64,000 bases of DNA from Microbulbifer agarilyticus (GCF_019800665.1 NZ_JAHVKO010000004.1:248001-312000), one strand, 5' to 3'. Positions 53,990 through 63,568 are shown, counted from the first letter of the stretch. Numbers and translations are program-made. Notes: generated by a model not told the origin, from the sequence alone.

Positions 53990-55283
53990 TCTGACTCAAT
54001 CCAATTTGACGCAGAAAGAAGTGCGCGAGCGAATCGAGTCGCGCCTTGCCAGCCGTCACCGCAAGGAAAAGATCTTTCGCGGTTTTGGTATCGCCAGTAT
54101 TGCCTTTGGCATACTCGCGGTCGTAGTGCTGTTTACCGACATTATCAGTAAGGGCAGCAGCGCATTTGTTCAGACCGATATCGAGCTGAACGTTACTTAT
54201 GATCCTGCGGTCCTCGGTATCGATACCGTCGATGACGAGAGCCTGGCGTGGGCCAACTTTGATGCGGTGATTCGCAATGCCCTGCGCGAGCGCTTCCCCG
54301 ATGTAAGCGGCCGTCGCGACAAGCGCGAACTCTACTCGCTGGTGTCCAATGGCGCGGGCTTTGAATTGCGCGAGCGCCTGCAGCAAAACCCGGAGTTGCT
54401 GGGTAAGACGGAAACCCTGTGGTTTAACGCCGACGATGATGTGGACACCTATGTAAAAAGCCTGTCCAAGTCCGAAGAGGGTTTCCTGGGGCGTACCTCC
54501 GAGCAGAAGGCAGGGTGGATCAAGTCCCTGCTCGCAACGGGCGAACTGGAAAAACGCTTCAACACCACCTTCTTTACCAACGGTGACTCCCGCGAACCTG
54601 AGCAGGCCGGCATTCGTGCGGCATTGATGGGCTCGCTGTTTACCCTGCTGGTCACCCTGGCGCTGTCCTTCCCGATTGGTGTGGCCGCGGCTATTTACCT
54701 GGAAGAGTTTGCACCAAAGAATCGCTGGACCGACCTGATCGAGGTGAATATCAACAACCTCGCCGCGGTTCCGTCCATCGTATTCGGTTTGCTGGGCCTG
54801 GCGATCTTTATCAACTTCTTCGAGCTGCCGCGTTCCGCGCCGCTGGTGGGTGGTCTGGTACTGACGTTGATGACCTTGCCGACGATCATTATTTCCAGCC
54901 GTGCCGCGCTGAAGTCGGTGCCGCCGTCGATCCGCGAAGCAGCCATGGGTATGGGTGCCTCGCGCATGCAGGTGGTGCTGCACCACGTATTGCCGCTGGC
55001 CATGCCGGGCATGCTCACCGGCGCCATCATCGGTATGGCACAGGCACTGGGTGAAACCGCGCCGCTGCTGATGATCGGTATGGTGGCGTTTATTGTGGAC
55101 GTGCCGCACGGCATCACCGACCCGTCCACGGTGCTGCCGGTACAGATTTTCCTGTGGGCAGACAGCCCGGAGCGCGCCTTTGTTGAGCGTACCTCCGCCG
55201 CGATCATGGTACTGCTGGCAGTCCTGATCACCATGAACACCTGCGCAGTTTGGCTGCGCAAAAAACTCGAGCGCCGCTGGTAA
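53982..55283 (+). CDS. pstA: Phosphate ABC transporter permease PstA
   Basis: A 433-residue permease overlapping the end of pstC by eight bases. One helix (about residues 35-57) is followed by a large periplasmic insertion (about 60-210), then five helices with the EAA loop (LKSVPPSIREAAMGMGASRMQVVLHHVLPLAMPGMLTG). The insertion is absent from E. coli PstA (296 residues) but is known in Pseudomonas-type proteins. It pairs with PstC as the membrane channel. Confidence 0.94.
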   Translation: MTDLTQSNLTQKEVRERIESRLASRHRKEKIFRGFGIASIAFGILAVVVLFTDIISKGSSAFVQTDIELNVTYDPAVLGIDTVDDESLAWANFDAVIRNALRERFPDVSGRRDKRELYSLVSNGAGFELRERLQQNPELLGKTETLWFNADDDVDTYVKSLSKSEEGFLGRTSEQKAGWIKSLLATGELEKRFNTTFFTNGDSREPEQAGIRAALMGSLFTLLVTLALSFPIGVAAAIYLEEFAPKNRWTDLIEVNINNLAAVPSIVFGLLGLAIFINFFELPRSAPLVGGLVLTLMTLPTIIISSRAALKSVPPSIREAAMGMGASRMQVVLHHVLPLAMPGMLTGAIIGMAQALGETAPLLMIGMVAFIVDVPHGITDPSTVLPVQIFLWADSPERAFVERTSAAIMVLLAVLITMNTCAVWLRKKLERRW

Positions 55284-55334
55284 CGCGCGTGTGCGTAACC
55301 TTCGGATGTTAAGATTGCGAATCGAGAGTGAGCC

Positions 55335-56258
55335 ATGACAAGCATGACCCTGAACGCCGGCGCACCAGTACCGGCGCAAGACAAAACCAATTCAGCCACC
55401 GACTTAACCGATAAGTCGGCCACGGAGTCCACCTCAGTGAAACAACAGGCAGTGAAAACCCAGGAAGATATTGCCGAAACCGTCGGCAGCCCCTTCTGTG
55501 ATGAAGCCAAGCTGCGCATGCGCAACGTGAACGTGTTTTACGGTGAGGCCCAGGCAATTCACGATGTCAGCCTGGATATCGGTCGCAACCAGGTGGTTGC
55601 CATGATTGGCCCTTCTGGCTGTGGTAAATCCACCTTCCTGCGCTGCCTGAACCGCATGAACGACACCATCGAAGGGTGTCGCGTAGAAGGCGACCTGACT
55701 TTGGACGGCGAAGCCATCTACGGCCCCAAGGTTGATGTGGTACCCCTGCGTGCACGCGTGGGCATGGTATTCCAGAAGCCGAACCCCTTCCCCAAGTCCA
55801 TTTACGACAACGTTGCCTACGGCCCCAAGATCCATGGCATCGCCAGCCGCCGCGCGGAACTGGATGAGATTGTGGAAAACAGCCTGCGTCGCGCAGGCCT
55901 GTGGGACGAAGTAAAAGATCGCCTGGACAAGCCGGGCACTGGCCTTTCCGGTGGTCAGCAGCAGCGTCTGTGTATCGCCCGCGCCATCGCGGTAAGCCCG
56001 GAAGTGATCCTGATGGATGAGCCCTGCTCCGCCCTGGACCCGATAGCCACCGCGCGCATTGAAGAGCTGATTCATGAACTGCGTGAAAACTACACCATCG
56101 CCATCGTGACCCACTCCATGCAGCAGGCCGCGCGGGTAAGCCAGCGCACCGCCTACTTCCACCTGGGCAAGCTGGTTGAGGTCAATGACACCGAGACCGT
56201 GTTCACCAACCCCGAGCACGATCTTACCGAAGCGTACATTACCGGCCGTTTCGGCTAA
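55335..56258 (+). CDS. pstB: Phosphate ABC transporter ATPase PstB
   Basis: A 307-residue ATPase with Walker [11 protein letters not shown] (91-100), the signature [16 protein letters not shown] and Walker [14 protein letters not shown]. The N-terminal 45-50 residues are a polar, Thr/Ser-rich extension not found in E. coli PstB; an alternative start further in is possible, but GAGAGTGAGCC precedes the ATG at 55335. It couples ATP hydrolysis to phosphate uptake. Confidence 0.95.
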   Translation: MTSMTLNAGAPVPAQDKTNSATDLTDKSATESTSVKQQAVKTQEDIAETVGSPFCDEAKLRMRNVNVFYGEAQAIHDVSLDIGRNQVVAMIGPSGCGKSTFLRCLNRMNDTIEGCRVEGDLTLDGEAIYGPKVDVVPLRARVGMVFQKPNPFPKSIYDNVAYGPKIHGIASRRAELDEIVENSLRRAGLWDEVKDRLDKPGTGLSGGQQQRLCIARAIAVSPEVILMDEPCSALDPIATARIEELIHELRENYTIAIVTHSMQQAARVSQRTAYFHLGKLVEVNDTETVFTNPEHDLTEAYITGRFG

Positions 56259-56283
56259 GGTTGAGGGAAGCGGACAAAACACC

Positions 56284-56979
56284 ATGGATATGCATTTCGA
56301 TCAACACATCTCCCGCCAGTTCAACGACGATCTTGAGAGCCTCAAGACGGAAATGCTGGAAATGGGCGGCCTTGTAACTCGCCAGGTAGCCGACGCCGTA
56401 GAAGCGCTGGCCAATGCCGACAGTGAGCTGGCGGAAAAAGTTTTGAAGGTGGAAGAGGATATCGACCGCTGTGAAATGGAAGTGGACGAGCACGCGACGC
56501 TGATCATTGCCAAGCGCCAGCCCGCCGCCTCCGACCTGCGCATGGTGATGTCCGTTATTCGCATCGCCCGCGACCTGGAACGTGTGGGTGATGAGGCGAG
56601 CAAAATCGCCAAGATGGCCATCGCACTTACGGACCAAGGCTCGGCCCCGCGCGGTTACACCGAGATTCGGCATATCGCCAACGCCGTGCGTAAGATGCTG
56701 AACGACGCCCTCGATGCCTACACCCGTTTCGATGTGAAATCCGCGATGGAAACCCTCGCCGAAGACGAACAGGTGGATATGGATTACCGCAGCGCCGTGC
56801 GCGAAATGGTGACCTATATGATGGAAGACCCGCGCAGTATCTCGCGGGTGATGAATGTGCTGTGGACCTTGCGCTCCCTGGAGCGTATCGGCGACCACGC
56901 CAAGAACATCTGTGAGCAGGTGGTATACCTGGTTCAGGGTGCGGACATTCGCCACGGCAACGAGCAAAACCTGCGCTAG
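56284..56979 (+). CDS. phoU: Phosphate regulator PhoU
   Basis: A 231-residue all-helical protein with the two PhoU repeats, each bearing the metal-binding E/D-rich pattern (IARDLERVGDEASKIAKMA and LRSLERIGDHAKNICEQV). It signals between the Pst transporter and PhoR when phosphate is plentiful. It starts 25 bases after pstB, with GAGGGAAGCGG upstream. It is the last gene of the pst operon, followed by a terminator. Confidence 0.96.
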   Translation: MDMHFDQHISRQFNDDLESLKTEMLEMGGLVTRQVADAVEALANADSELAEKVLKVEEDIDRCEMEVDEHATLIIAKRQPAASDLRMVMSVIRIARDLERVGDEASKIAKMAIALTDQGSAPRGYTEIRHIANAVRKMLNDALDAYTRFDVKSAMETLAEDEQVDMDYRSAVREMVTYMMEDPRSISRVMNVLWTLRSLERIGDHAKNICEQVVYLVQGADIRHGNEQNLR

Positions 56980-57014
56980 CAAAATACGCAGTAGTTTGCA
57001 GATCGCACCTACCC

Positions 57015-57041
57015 AAAAAGGCCGCTTCCGCGGCCTTTTTT
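57015..57041 (+). terminator. Terminator of the pst-phoU operon
   Basis: AAAAAGGCCGC (about 57016-57025), loop TTCC, GCGGCC and then six T residues make a strong intrinsic terminator 36 bases after phoU. Confidence 0.92.
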
Positions 57042-57149
57042 AATTCAGCATCCGTTCAGTCTCGCCCTGTCACACTGCGCTCGCGAACTTGATCTTCATA
57101 CTAAAAATAACTTGGTATTTGGTACGAGTGTCGCAATTTATACTTTTTA

Positions 57150-57178
57150 TTGCACCCATATTCTCCTTTGCATAGAAT
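57150..57178 (+). promoter_or_regulatory. Predicted promoter of the porin-like gene
   Basis: TTGCAC (57150-57155), a 17-base spacer and TAGAAT (57173-57178). Transcription would start near 57185. The leader could fold CCGA-C-TTTGC with GCAAATCGG (57183-57207). No Pho box was found here. Confidence 0.6.
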
Positions 57179-57252
57179 CCGCGCCGACTTTGCTTTTGTG
57201 CAAATCGGATGGGTACGCAAGTACAGATGTAACTTAAACAGGGAATACTTCT

Positions 57253-58053
57253 ATGAAGTTCAAGTTTGCAGCACTTCCACTGATGCTGGCTTCTGCGGTC
57301 GCTTCCGCGGCGCAATACAATTCTTTTACCGACGTTGATTATACCAATAGCGATTTCGGTAACTTTGACGTAGATACTCTGAATCTAGATTCACGCTATT
57401 ACTTCGGTGCGTTGGAGACCCTCGGTCCGCGTAAAGAGTTTGGCTATATTCTGCCAGTTTCCAATATCTACGGTGGTTTCGCTTATGCGGATGCCGATGG
57501 CGAAAGTAGTGATGCGTTGAATATTGGTGGTGAATACTACACCGGTCAGTGGAAACTATTCGGCGGTTTGAGCGATAACGACCTGTCTACCGATTACCGC
57601 GTCGGTGCGGGTTTCCTGTTTACCCCGAACTTGCTTGCCGAGGTAGAGGCAGTGAAGCGTGAGGATGTGGATACCCAGCTGATGTTTCGCGGTCGCTACA
57701 ACCATCAGCTGACCGGCAATGATTACATCGGCTTTACTGCCGAAGTTGACGATGACTTTGACTACCGCAGCGTGTCTTCCAAGTACTTCACCGCGCTGTC
57801 CGGTGGCCAGTACCTGAGCGCGAGCCTGTCATTGATTGACACCGATAATTCCGATCTCTACTGGGGTGGCGGTGTTGAATTCTATTTCAATGAAGATACG
57901 TCTATTGGCGCGACTTACGATGAAGCCGAATCATATCGTTTCCACGCCACCCACTTCTTTAATGAAAATGTTGCTGCCAAAGCTTCCTATGGGTCCAACC
58001 GCGATTTCGATGATCTGGATGTATTCAGCCTCGGCGTAACCGTTCAGCTGTAA
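57253..58053 (+). CDS. Putative outer-membrane porin (Porin_7-like)
   Basis: A 266-residue exported protein: signal peptide MKFKFAALPLMLASAVASAAQ, then alternating polar/aromatic beta-strand patterns (SRYYFGALETLGP, GGFAYADADGE, YWGGGVEFYFNED) ending in VFSLGVTVQL, with a terminal Leu. The beta-rich pattern and size suggest a small barrel of the putative-porin type. It lies next to the pst genes, but with its own promoter and terminator. The substrate, and any phosphate link, are not known. Confidence 0.65.
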   Translation: MKFKFAALPLMLASAVASAAQYNSFTDVDYTNSDFGNFDVDTLNLDSRYYFGALETLGPRKEFGYILPVSNIYGGFAYADADGESSDALNIGGEYYTGQWKLFGGLSDNDLSTDYRVGAGFLFTPNLLAEVEAVKREDVDTQLMFRGRYNHQLTGNDYIGFTAEVDDDFDYRSVSSKYFTALSGGQYLSASLSLIDTDNSDLYWGGGVEFYFNEDTSIGATYDEAESYRFHATHFFNENVAAKASYGSNRDFDDLDVFSLGVTVQL

Positions 58054-58076
58054 TTTTCCCTGCAAAAATCGCGCAT

Positions 58077-58111
58077 AAAAAAGCGGGCGAAGAAATTCGC
58101 CCGCTTTTTTT
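58077..58111. terminator. Bidirectional terminator between the porin and M48 protease genes
   Basis: AAAAAAGCGGGCGAA (58077-58091), loop GAAA and TTCGCCCGC plus seven T residues. It serves the porin gene on the plus strand and the protease gene ending at 58130 on the minus strand. Confidence 0.92.
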
Positions 58112-58129
58112 GCTTCTGTTCAGGGAAAC

Positions 58130-59422
58130 TTATCCCTGTCCACTCAGTGCCTGCACCCGCGCTTGTGCTTTAGTGCCGATGTCACCCCCGCCCTTGGCGG
58201 CAGTCTGGTAGTGACTCAGCGCGTTCTTGGTATTGCCCTGCTGCTCATACACCTGCCCGAGATAATAGTGGGCATGGGGCGTTTCCAGATAGCGCGTGGA
58301 ACGCTGCAGGTCGCGTTCGGCGGCGGTGTAGTTTTTTAGCTCAGCATTGAGCATGCCGCGCATCAGCCAGTTGGAAAACAGAGTTGGGTTTTTTTGAACC
58401 GCGGTCTCGTACGAGCGCAGCGCCGGCTGGTATTGTTTCTTCTTCGCTAGCAGGTCGCCTTCCAGTGCGTAGAACGCTGCTTCCTTGGGCTGTTGCTTCT
58501 GTGCCCGGCGCGCGAGCGACAGCGCCTGGTCGTATTGCTTGTTCTTTGCCGCGGTTAAAGCGTCGTCGTAGCTCTTGTATGCATCCGCATCGCGCTTAAG
58601 TTGCGCGATAGCGCGCTGGTACTGGCTGCGATTGACGGTGCCCGCGGGGAATTTTTTCGCGTGCTGGATATTCGCATCGACGCGGGACTGCGAGGGTGGG
58701 TGGCTGGCGAACAGCGCCTCGAGTCCGCCGGACTGACGGCCCTTGGACAGCTCGACAAATTTCTTCTGCAGGCGCACCGCGCCCTGCGGGTCGTAACCGG
58801 CCGCCGCCATGTACTTCATACCGTACTCATCGGACTCCAGCTCGTTGTCACGGCCGTACTTAGCAATGTAGGCGGAGCCGCCAAATTGGCTGCCGAGGGA
58901 GATCAGGTCGCCATAACCGGTGTTCTGGGTGGTGGCGCCGAGAATGGCGATACCCGCACCAAGGATCTGTTGCTGGGACATGGCCGCCGCGGAATGGCGC
59001 GCCGCCGCGTGCACAATCTCGTGGCCCAGTACCGCTGCCAGCTCCGCCTCGTCTTCCAGCAGTACCAGCAGGCCGCGGTTAATCGCGATTTTGCCGCCAG
59101 GCAGTGCCCAGGCGTTGGGGGTGGAGTTATTCAGTACCACAAACTCGTAAGGCAGGTTGGGCTGATCCGATACTCGCGCCAGTTTCTGGCCGACGTTGCG
59201 CACATAACTCTGCAGCGCGGGGTCGATCAGGTATTCGCCGCCCTGGGTCTGCTGTGCCTTGGGGTACTGCTGCTCGCCCAGCGCCACTTCCTGCCCCTGG
59301 GACATCAGCGAGAGTTCCTTCTTGCCGGTCACCGGGTTGACCGCACAGCCCACCAGGCCTGTGGACAATGAAGTGGTAATTGCGATGGTCAGAAGGCGGT
59401 TTGAGATTGAGCGCGGAAACAT
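58130..59422 (-). CDS. M48-family metalloprotease lipoprotein with TPR domain
   Basis: A 430-residue protein with the lipobox LVGC (Cys26). The peptidase motif is HEIVH (134-138), and the third zinc ligand is in DNELESDEYGMKYM (about 190-200). The C-terminal half (about 265-430) has TPR repeats. This is similar to BepA, the outer-membrane assembly protease, and to LoiP. The ATG at 59422 follows GAGAGGATT. The longer frame to 59998 crosses the divergent gene and is not real. Confidence 0.9.
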   Translation of the reverse strand: MFPRSISNRLLTIAITTSLSTGLVGCAVNPVTGKKELSLMSQGQEVALGEQQYPKAQQTQGGEYLIDPALQSYVRNVGQKLARVSDQPNLPYEFVVLNNSTPNAWALPGGKIAINRGLLVLLEDEAELAAVLGHEIVHAAARHSAAAMSQQQILGAGIAILGATTQNTGYGDLISLGSQFGGSAYIAKYGRDNELESDEYGMKYMAAAGYDPQGAVRLQKKFVELSKGRQSGGLEALFASHPPSQSRVDANIQHAKKFPAGTVNRSQYQRAIAQLKRDADAYKSYDDALTAAKNKQYDQALSLARRAQKQQPKEAAFYALEGDLLAKKKQYQPALRSYETAVQKNPTLFSNWLMRGMLNAELKNYTAAERDLQRSTRYLETPHAHYYLGQVYEQQGNTKNALSHYQTAAKGGGDIGTKAQARVQALSGQG

Positions 59423-59491
59423 AATCCTCTCCCTGTATAATGCGTATCGCGAATAGCACACTATTGTACACAGTCCGGGGAGAGGGTTATG
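59420..59491. promoter_or_regulatory. Mirror-symmetric divergent start region
   Basis: CATAATCCTCTCCC (59420-59433) and GGGAGAGGGTTATG (59478-59491) are inverted repeats with one mismatch that cover the RBS and start codons of both divergent genes. Only 66 bases separate the coding regions. TATAAT at 59436-59441 and TGTACAAT on the other strand are candidate -10 boxes. Confidence 0.5.
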
Positions 59492-59980
59492 ACGACCGCA
59501 CTGCAGATTATTGAATTGTTTGCCGGGACCAATCCGGATGGCGAACCGGTGGTCGAGCGCATGCAGGTGAAGGTAAACGAGGACGACAGCGTGCAGCTGG
59601 TGCGGTCCCCGGCGTTTATCAAAGGCATCGCCAGTGGTGACACCATCAAGGTCAACCGCGAAGACCCCGAGAAGCCGAGCTTCGAGCTGGTAAAGCGCTC
59701 CGGCAACCTGGCGGTGCGTATCTTCTGTCGCGGTGACAGCACCAAGCTTTCTGACCAGCTGACCCCGCAACTGGAAAAACTCGGTGGCGAACTGGATCTC
59801 GAATCGCCGCGTCTGCTGGTGTACAGCATTCACGTGAGCTGTGGTTTCGAAGAGATCGAGAAGATCCTGAACAGTGCCTGCGATGGCGCCAATAGCGTCT
59901 GGTACTACGGCAACGTCTACGACCCGGTCGATGGGCAGACACCCCTGAACTGGTGGCAAGATATCCTGAAGCCCGAATAA
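59489..59980 (+). CDS. Conserved hypothetical protein (DUF4265-like)
   Basis: A 163-residue soluble protein without signal peptide or membrane segment. The start LQIIELFAGTNPDGEPVVERMQV, the middle FIKGIASGDTIKVNREDP and the C-terminal LESPRLLVYSIHVSCGFEEIEKIL recall the DUF4265 family of gammaproteobacteria, with no known function. It is divergent from the M48 protease gene and upstream of yaaA. The family label is from memory and is not verified. Confidence 0.55.
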   Translation: MTTALQIIELFAGTNPDGEPVVERMQVKVNEDDSVQLVRSPAFIKGIASGDTIKVNREDPEKPSFELVKRSGNLAVRIFCRGDSTKLSDQLTPQLEKLGGELDLESPRLLVYSIHVSCGFEEIEKILNSACDGANSVWYYGNVYDPVDGQTPLNWWQDILKPE

Positions 59981-60037
59981 GTCTTCGCCGAGCCCCATAT
60001 AAAATCCGCGACAACGCCCGCAAGCAGTTAAAAACTT

Positions 60038-60817
60038 ATGTTGATTGTTATCTCCCCCGCGAAAACCCTCGACTACGAGAGCGACATTCCCGCACTCGAT
60101 ACTACCCAGCCGGACTTTCTCAAAGAGTCCGCAGCCCTGATCAAGGAGTTAAAGGCGCTCAACCCGCAGGACATATCCAACCTGATGAAGGTGTCCGACA
60201 AGCTGGGGGTACTTAATTACGACCGCTTCCACAGCTGGAAGCGCCCGTTCACCGACAGTAATGCCCGCCCTGCCCTGCTCGCATTCAAGGGTGACGTGTA
60301 CACCGGGCTCGAAGCGGAAACCATGGGCAAGCGCGATTTTAATTTTGCGCAAAAGCACCTGCGCATGTTGTCCGGTCTTTATGGCTTGCTGCGTCCACTG
60401 GACCTGATGCAACCTTATCGCCTGGAGATGGGCACCAAGTTTGCCAACAGCGGCGGCAAAAACCTGTACGAATTCTGGGACGGCAAGATTACCGAGGCCC
60501 TGAATACCCAACTTGCCGAACTCAAAAGCAAGCAGCTGGTTAACCTGGCGTCCAACGAGTACTTCAAGTCGGTGCAGGTGAAAAACCTGCAGGCGGATGT
60601 GGTAACTCCGCACTTTAAGGATTGGAAAAACGGCCAGTACAAGATGATCAGTTTCTTCGCCAAAAAAGCGCGGGGCATGATGAGTCGCTGGGCCATCGAC
60701 AACCGTGTGAAGCAGGCGGAGCAGCTGCAAGACTTTGATGTGGCCGGTTATTATTTCAGTGAAGAACACTCCAAGGGCAATGACTGGGTCTTCCTGCGCG
60801 ACGAACAGCCAGCCTGA
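60038..60817 (+). CDS. yaaA: Peroxide stress protein YaaA (DUF328)
   Basis: A 259-residue YaaA protein: [15 protein letters not shown] at the start, [51 protein letters not shown], and the C-terminal [14 protein letters not shown]. YaaA limits intracellular iron and DNA damage during peroxide stress and can bind DNA in E. coli. It starts 58 bases after the previous gene and has no clear OxyR site. Confidence 0.94.
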   Translation: MLIVISPAKTLDYESDIPALDTTQPDFLKESAALIKELKALNPQDISNLMKVSDKLGVLNYDRFHSWKRPFTDSNARPALLAFKGDVYTGLEAETMGKRDFNFAQKHLRMLSGLYGLLRPLDLMQPYRLEMGTKFANSGGKNLYEFWDGKITEALNTQLAELKSKQLVNLASNEYFKSVQVKNLQADVVTPHFKDWKNGQYKMISFFAKKARGMMSRWAIDNRVKQAEQLQDFDVAGYYFSEEHSKGNDWVFLRDEQPA

Positions 60818-60854
60818 ACTACAAAACCCCTGAGCAGAACACAGGAGCGCACTT

Positions 60855-61220
60855 ATGCCCCCATGGTTTGAAATTGCCGTCACCATCGCCGCCGCCATTG
60901 CCGCGGTGTTTTTCTTTGCCAAGTACCGCGAGACAGCCGCTGCACTGCACGAATCCGAGCGCATGAAGCTCAAGTATTCCAAGGACCTCGATCGCTACCG
61001 CGATACACCGCAACTGCGCGCCCTGCGCGATGCCTTGATCGGCGAGCGCAACCTGCCGGTAGACGATGAAGGTCGCGAGCACCTGCTGATCCGCGACAGC
61101 GCGCGCAAGCTGGTGCACATCACCGTGCAGAAGCGTACCGCCGCGCCGGTATCGGGCGACGAGTCGGTTGAGTACACCGCAGCGGGCGAAGCGCGCACAC
61201 TGAAAGAACTGGAAGGATAA
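60855..61220 (+). CDS. Small membrane-anchored hypothetical protein
   Basis: A 121-residue protein with one N-terminal membrane helix (FEIAVTIAAAIAAVFFFA, residues 5-22), a short charged helical segment (about 27-50) and a polar C-terminus with mixed charge. It follows yaaA after 37 bases; AGGAGCGCACTT precedes the ATG. I do not recognise the family. Location is probably the inner membrane, with the soluble part in the cytoplasm or periplasm. Confidence 0.6.
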   Translation: MPPWFEIAVTIAAAIAAVFFFAKYRETAAALHESERMKLKYSKDLDRYRDTPQLRALRDALIGERNLPVDDEGREHLLIRDSARKLVHITVQKRTAAPVSGDESVEYTAAGEARTLKELEG

Positions 61221-61247
61221 GTTTCGGGCTCCCGCCAGAGACAGCAT

Positions 61248-61275
61248 AAAAAAAGCCCCGTTAAGGGGCTTTTTT
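61248..61275. terminator. Bidirectional terminator between the small membrane protein and phoR
   Basis: A seven-A run, GCCCC, loop GTTAA, GGGGC and six T residues. It can serve both the plus-strand gene and phoR, which ends at 61304. Confidence 0.9.
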
Positions 61276-61303
61276 GTGTCTGCAATATCCGCGCTGGGTG
61301 GAA

Positions 61304-62623
61304 TCAGCTGGTGGCGGAACTGGCCTGGGTCAGTTTCTCGCTGGGGAAATTCAGGGTAAAGGTACTGCCGCGGCCCGGCACACTGCTGATACTCATATTG
61401 GCACTGTGGCGCAACAGCACATGCTTGACGATGGCGAGGCCGAGACCGGTGCCACCACTCTCACGGGAGCGACCGGCATCGACCCGGTAGAAACGCTCGG
61501 TAAGGCGCGGGATATGCAGCGGGTCGATACCGATACCGGAATCCTTTACCGCAAAGTGGCCGCCGCTGGCGTCCATTCGCCAGCGCAGTTCGATGGGGCC
61601 GCCGTCCGGACTGTACTTGACCGCGTTGAAAGCCAGGTTGGCAAAGGCGCTGTGCAGTTCACCGGCGTCGCCGGTGATGGTGCAGTCTGCATCACACACC
61701 ACGGAAATCTGGTGTCGGCCGCCGCTCAGTGAGCGGGCTTCGTCGGCCACCCGTTCCATCAGCCCATTTACCGCGATGCGATCGCGCCCGCTATCGCGCT
61801 CGGAGGTCTCCAGGCGGGCGAGTAGCAGCAGGTCGTTCACCAGGCTGGTCATACGCACCGTCTGCTCGCTCATTTGCCCCAACGGCCGCTCCCAGTTGCG
61901 CGGCGCCTGGCCACTTTCCTGCAGCGTCTCCAGGTAGCCGGCAATCACCGTGAGCGGGGTGCGCAATTCGTGGGATACGTTGGCGACAAAGTCCCGGCGC
62001 ATCTGCTCCAGGTTATGCAGCCGGGTAATATCGCGCACGATTACCAGCGCTTCATCCTGGCCGAAGCGGGTTACTTCCATCTGCAGGGTGCGCGAGTCGT
62101 CTCCGGGTGCCGGCAGGGTAATCGGCTGCAGGTCGCCCTGATTGGTGCCGCGCATGCGCTCGTGCATATGCTCGACAAAGCGTGGATCGCGCACAAAGTT
62201 GATGATCGGCTGACCGCTGTCGTCGGCCTGCAGGCGCAGCATTTCGCCGGCGACGGGGTTCCACCAGGCCAGGTTGCCGTCATCTTCCAGTGCCACGATG
62301 CCCTCGCGCAATGCGCTGGTGCTGTCCTGCACCCGGCGCAGCATGGCGTGTAGCTTTTGCTTTTCCTTGCGGTGGCGACGCTGTATCCGATAGAAGTCGT
62401 CGGTGATATCGCCCCATACCCCAAAACTAGTGGGGGCCGGACCACGGCGGCCGTTGGACAGCCAACGGTCGAAGCGATTTTGCTGCCACAGCAGCCAGAT
62501 GAGATAGACGGTGAGGCCGGAGCACAATGCCAACCACCAGTGCCCGGTGGCGAAGCCCAGAATGGTGGTGCCCAGGGCTATGATGATAAAACGCGACAAC
62601 TCGCCAATACTGCGATCGAGCAT
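61304..62623 (-). CDS. phoR: Phosphate-regulon sensor histidine kinase PhoR
   Basis: A 439-residue kinase: N-terminal membrane hairpin (residues 11-46), a linker, a PAS-like domain (about 100-200), HisKA with the phospho-accepting H218 in NVSHELRTPL, and a HATPase domain with GGTGLGLAIVKH. It lacks a large periplasmic sensor, as expected for PhoR, which listens to PhoU and Pst. It follows phoB after 96 bases on the minus strand. Confidence 0.95.
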   Translation of the reverse strand: MLDRSIGELSRFIIIALGTTILGFATGHWWLALCSGLTVYLIWLLWQQNRFDRWLSNGRRGPAPTSFGVWGDITDDFYRIQRRHRKEKQKLHAMLRRVQDSTSALREGIVALEDDGNLAWWNPVAGEMLRLQADDSGQPIINFVRDPRFVEHMHERMRGTNQGDLQPITLPAPGDDSRTLQMEVTRFGQDEALVIVRDITRLHNLEQMRRDFVANVSHELRTPLTVIAGYLETLQESGQAPRNWERPLGQMSEQTVRMTSLVNDLLLLARLETSERDSGRDRIAVNGLMERVADEARSLSGGRHQISVVCDADCTITGDAGELHSAFANLAFNAVKYSPDGGPIELRWRMDASGGHFAVKDSGIGIDPLHIPRLTERFYRVDAGRSRESGGTGLGLAIVKHVLLRHSANMSISSVPGRGSTFTLNFPSEKLTQASSATS

Positions 62624-62719
62624 GAGGTTTTGGCCATCTTGTTGGGGGCGCGTCGAAGTGCGATCCGCCGCGCCGCCGGGCGATAAAGCGGGCCCGCTGG
62701 TAAAGTTCGATGGGTGGGA

Positions 62720-63424
62720 TTATACCCGTTCGACGGTCTGGACTGAAAAGCGATAACCGGTCCCACGCACGGTCTGAATGTAGCGCTCATGGCCATCTAC
62801 GGTCAACGCTTTGCGCAGGCGCCGAATGTGCACGTCCACGGTACGCTCTTCCACGTACACGTTGCCGCCCCACACGTGGTCGAGCAGCTGGGTGCGGGTG
62901 TAGGCGCGTTCCTGGTGGCTGAGGAAAAAGGTCAGCAGGCGGAATTCCGTCGGCCCCATTTCCACCGGGTTGCCGTTGATGGTGACGCGGTGGCTGATTG
63001 GGTCGAGCACCAGGCCGCCGGCGGTGAGCGGTTCTTCCGGGGCACTGGGGCCGGCGCGGCGCAATACGGCTTTCAGCCGTGCGACCAGCTCGCGGGGGGA
63101 AAAGGGTTTGGTGATGTAGTCGTCGGCGCCCGTCTCCAGGCCCTTGATCTTGTGGTCTTCCTCGCCCTTTGCGGTCAGCATCACGATGGGCAGCGACGCG
63201 GTGAGCTCGTCGCGCTTCAGGCGGCGCGCAAGTTCGACACCGGATACATCCGGCAGCATCCAGTCCAGGAGAATAAGGTCGGGTCTTTCGTCGATGACCA
63301 GAGCGTGGGCCGCCTGCGCGTTCTCTGCTTCCAGGCAGCGGTAATCCGCCATCTCCAGCGCCACGCGCAACATGTCACGTACCGGGGCTTCGTCATCGAC
63401 TATAAGGATCGTCTTGCTGTGCAT
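62720..63424 (-). CDS. phoB: Phosphate-regulon response regulator PhoB
   Basis: A 234-residue OmpR-type regulator. The receiver holds the phosphorylation site D54 in [10 protein letters not shown], with acidic DDE at 10-12 and Lys in [10 protein letters not shown]; the C-terminal winged helix contains [14 protein letters not shown]. The ATG at 63424 gives the normal N-terminus. A Pho box about 145 bases upstream points to self-activation. Confidence 0.96.
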   Translation of the reverse strand: MHSKTILIVDDEAPVRDMLRVALEMADYRCLEAENAQAAHALVIDERPDLILLDWMLPDVSGVELARRLKRDELTASLPIVMLTAKGEEDHKIKGLETGADDYITKPFSPRELVARLKAVLRRAGPSAPEEPLTAGGLVLDPISHRVTINGNPVEMGPTEFRLLTFFLSHQERAYTRTQLLDHVWGGNVYVEERTVDVHIRRLRKALTVDGHERYIQTVRGTGYRFSVQTVERV

Positions 63425-63552
63425 CTGCCTGCCATACCCTAACTGTGTTTGCTGTCGCTTCGGTGGTGCTTCACAACCTCCGCTGCGGCGCCTCGTGGCG
63501 TCCTGCCTCGTAGACTGTAGCGCCAGCCTCAACTGACTATTGTAGAGTGGCC

Positions 63553-63558
63553 ATTTAA
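63553..63558 (-). promoter_or_regulatory. Predicted -10 box of phoB
   Basis: TTAAAT on the minus strand, ten bases after the Pho box, the same spacing as at pstS. Transcription would start near 63547, leaving a leader of about 120 bases before phoB. Confidence 0.55.
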
Positions 63559-63568
63559 CGTCACTTTG

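Noticed and set aside
58130..59998. 622-residue version of the M48 protease
   Set aside because: The extension is antisense to the DUF4265-like gene, and the lipoprotein signal starts at 59422.
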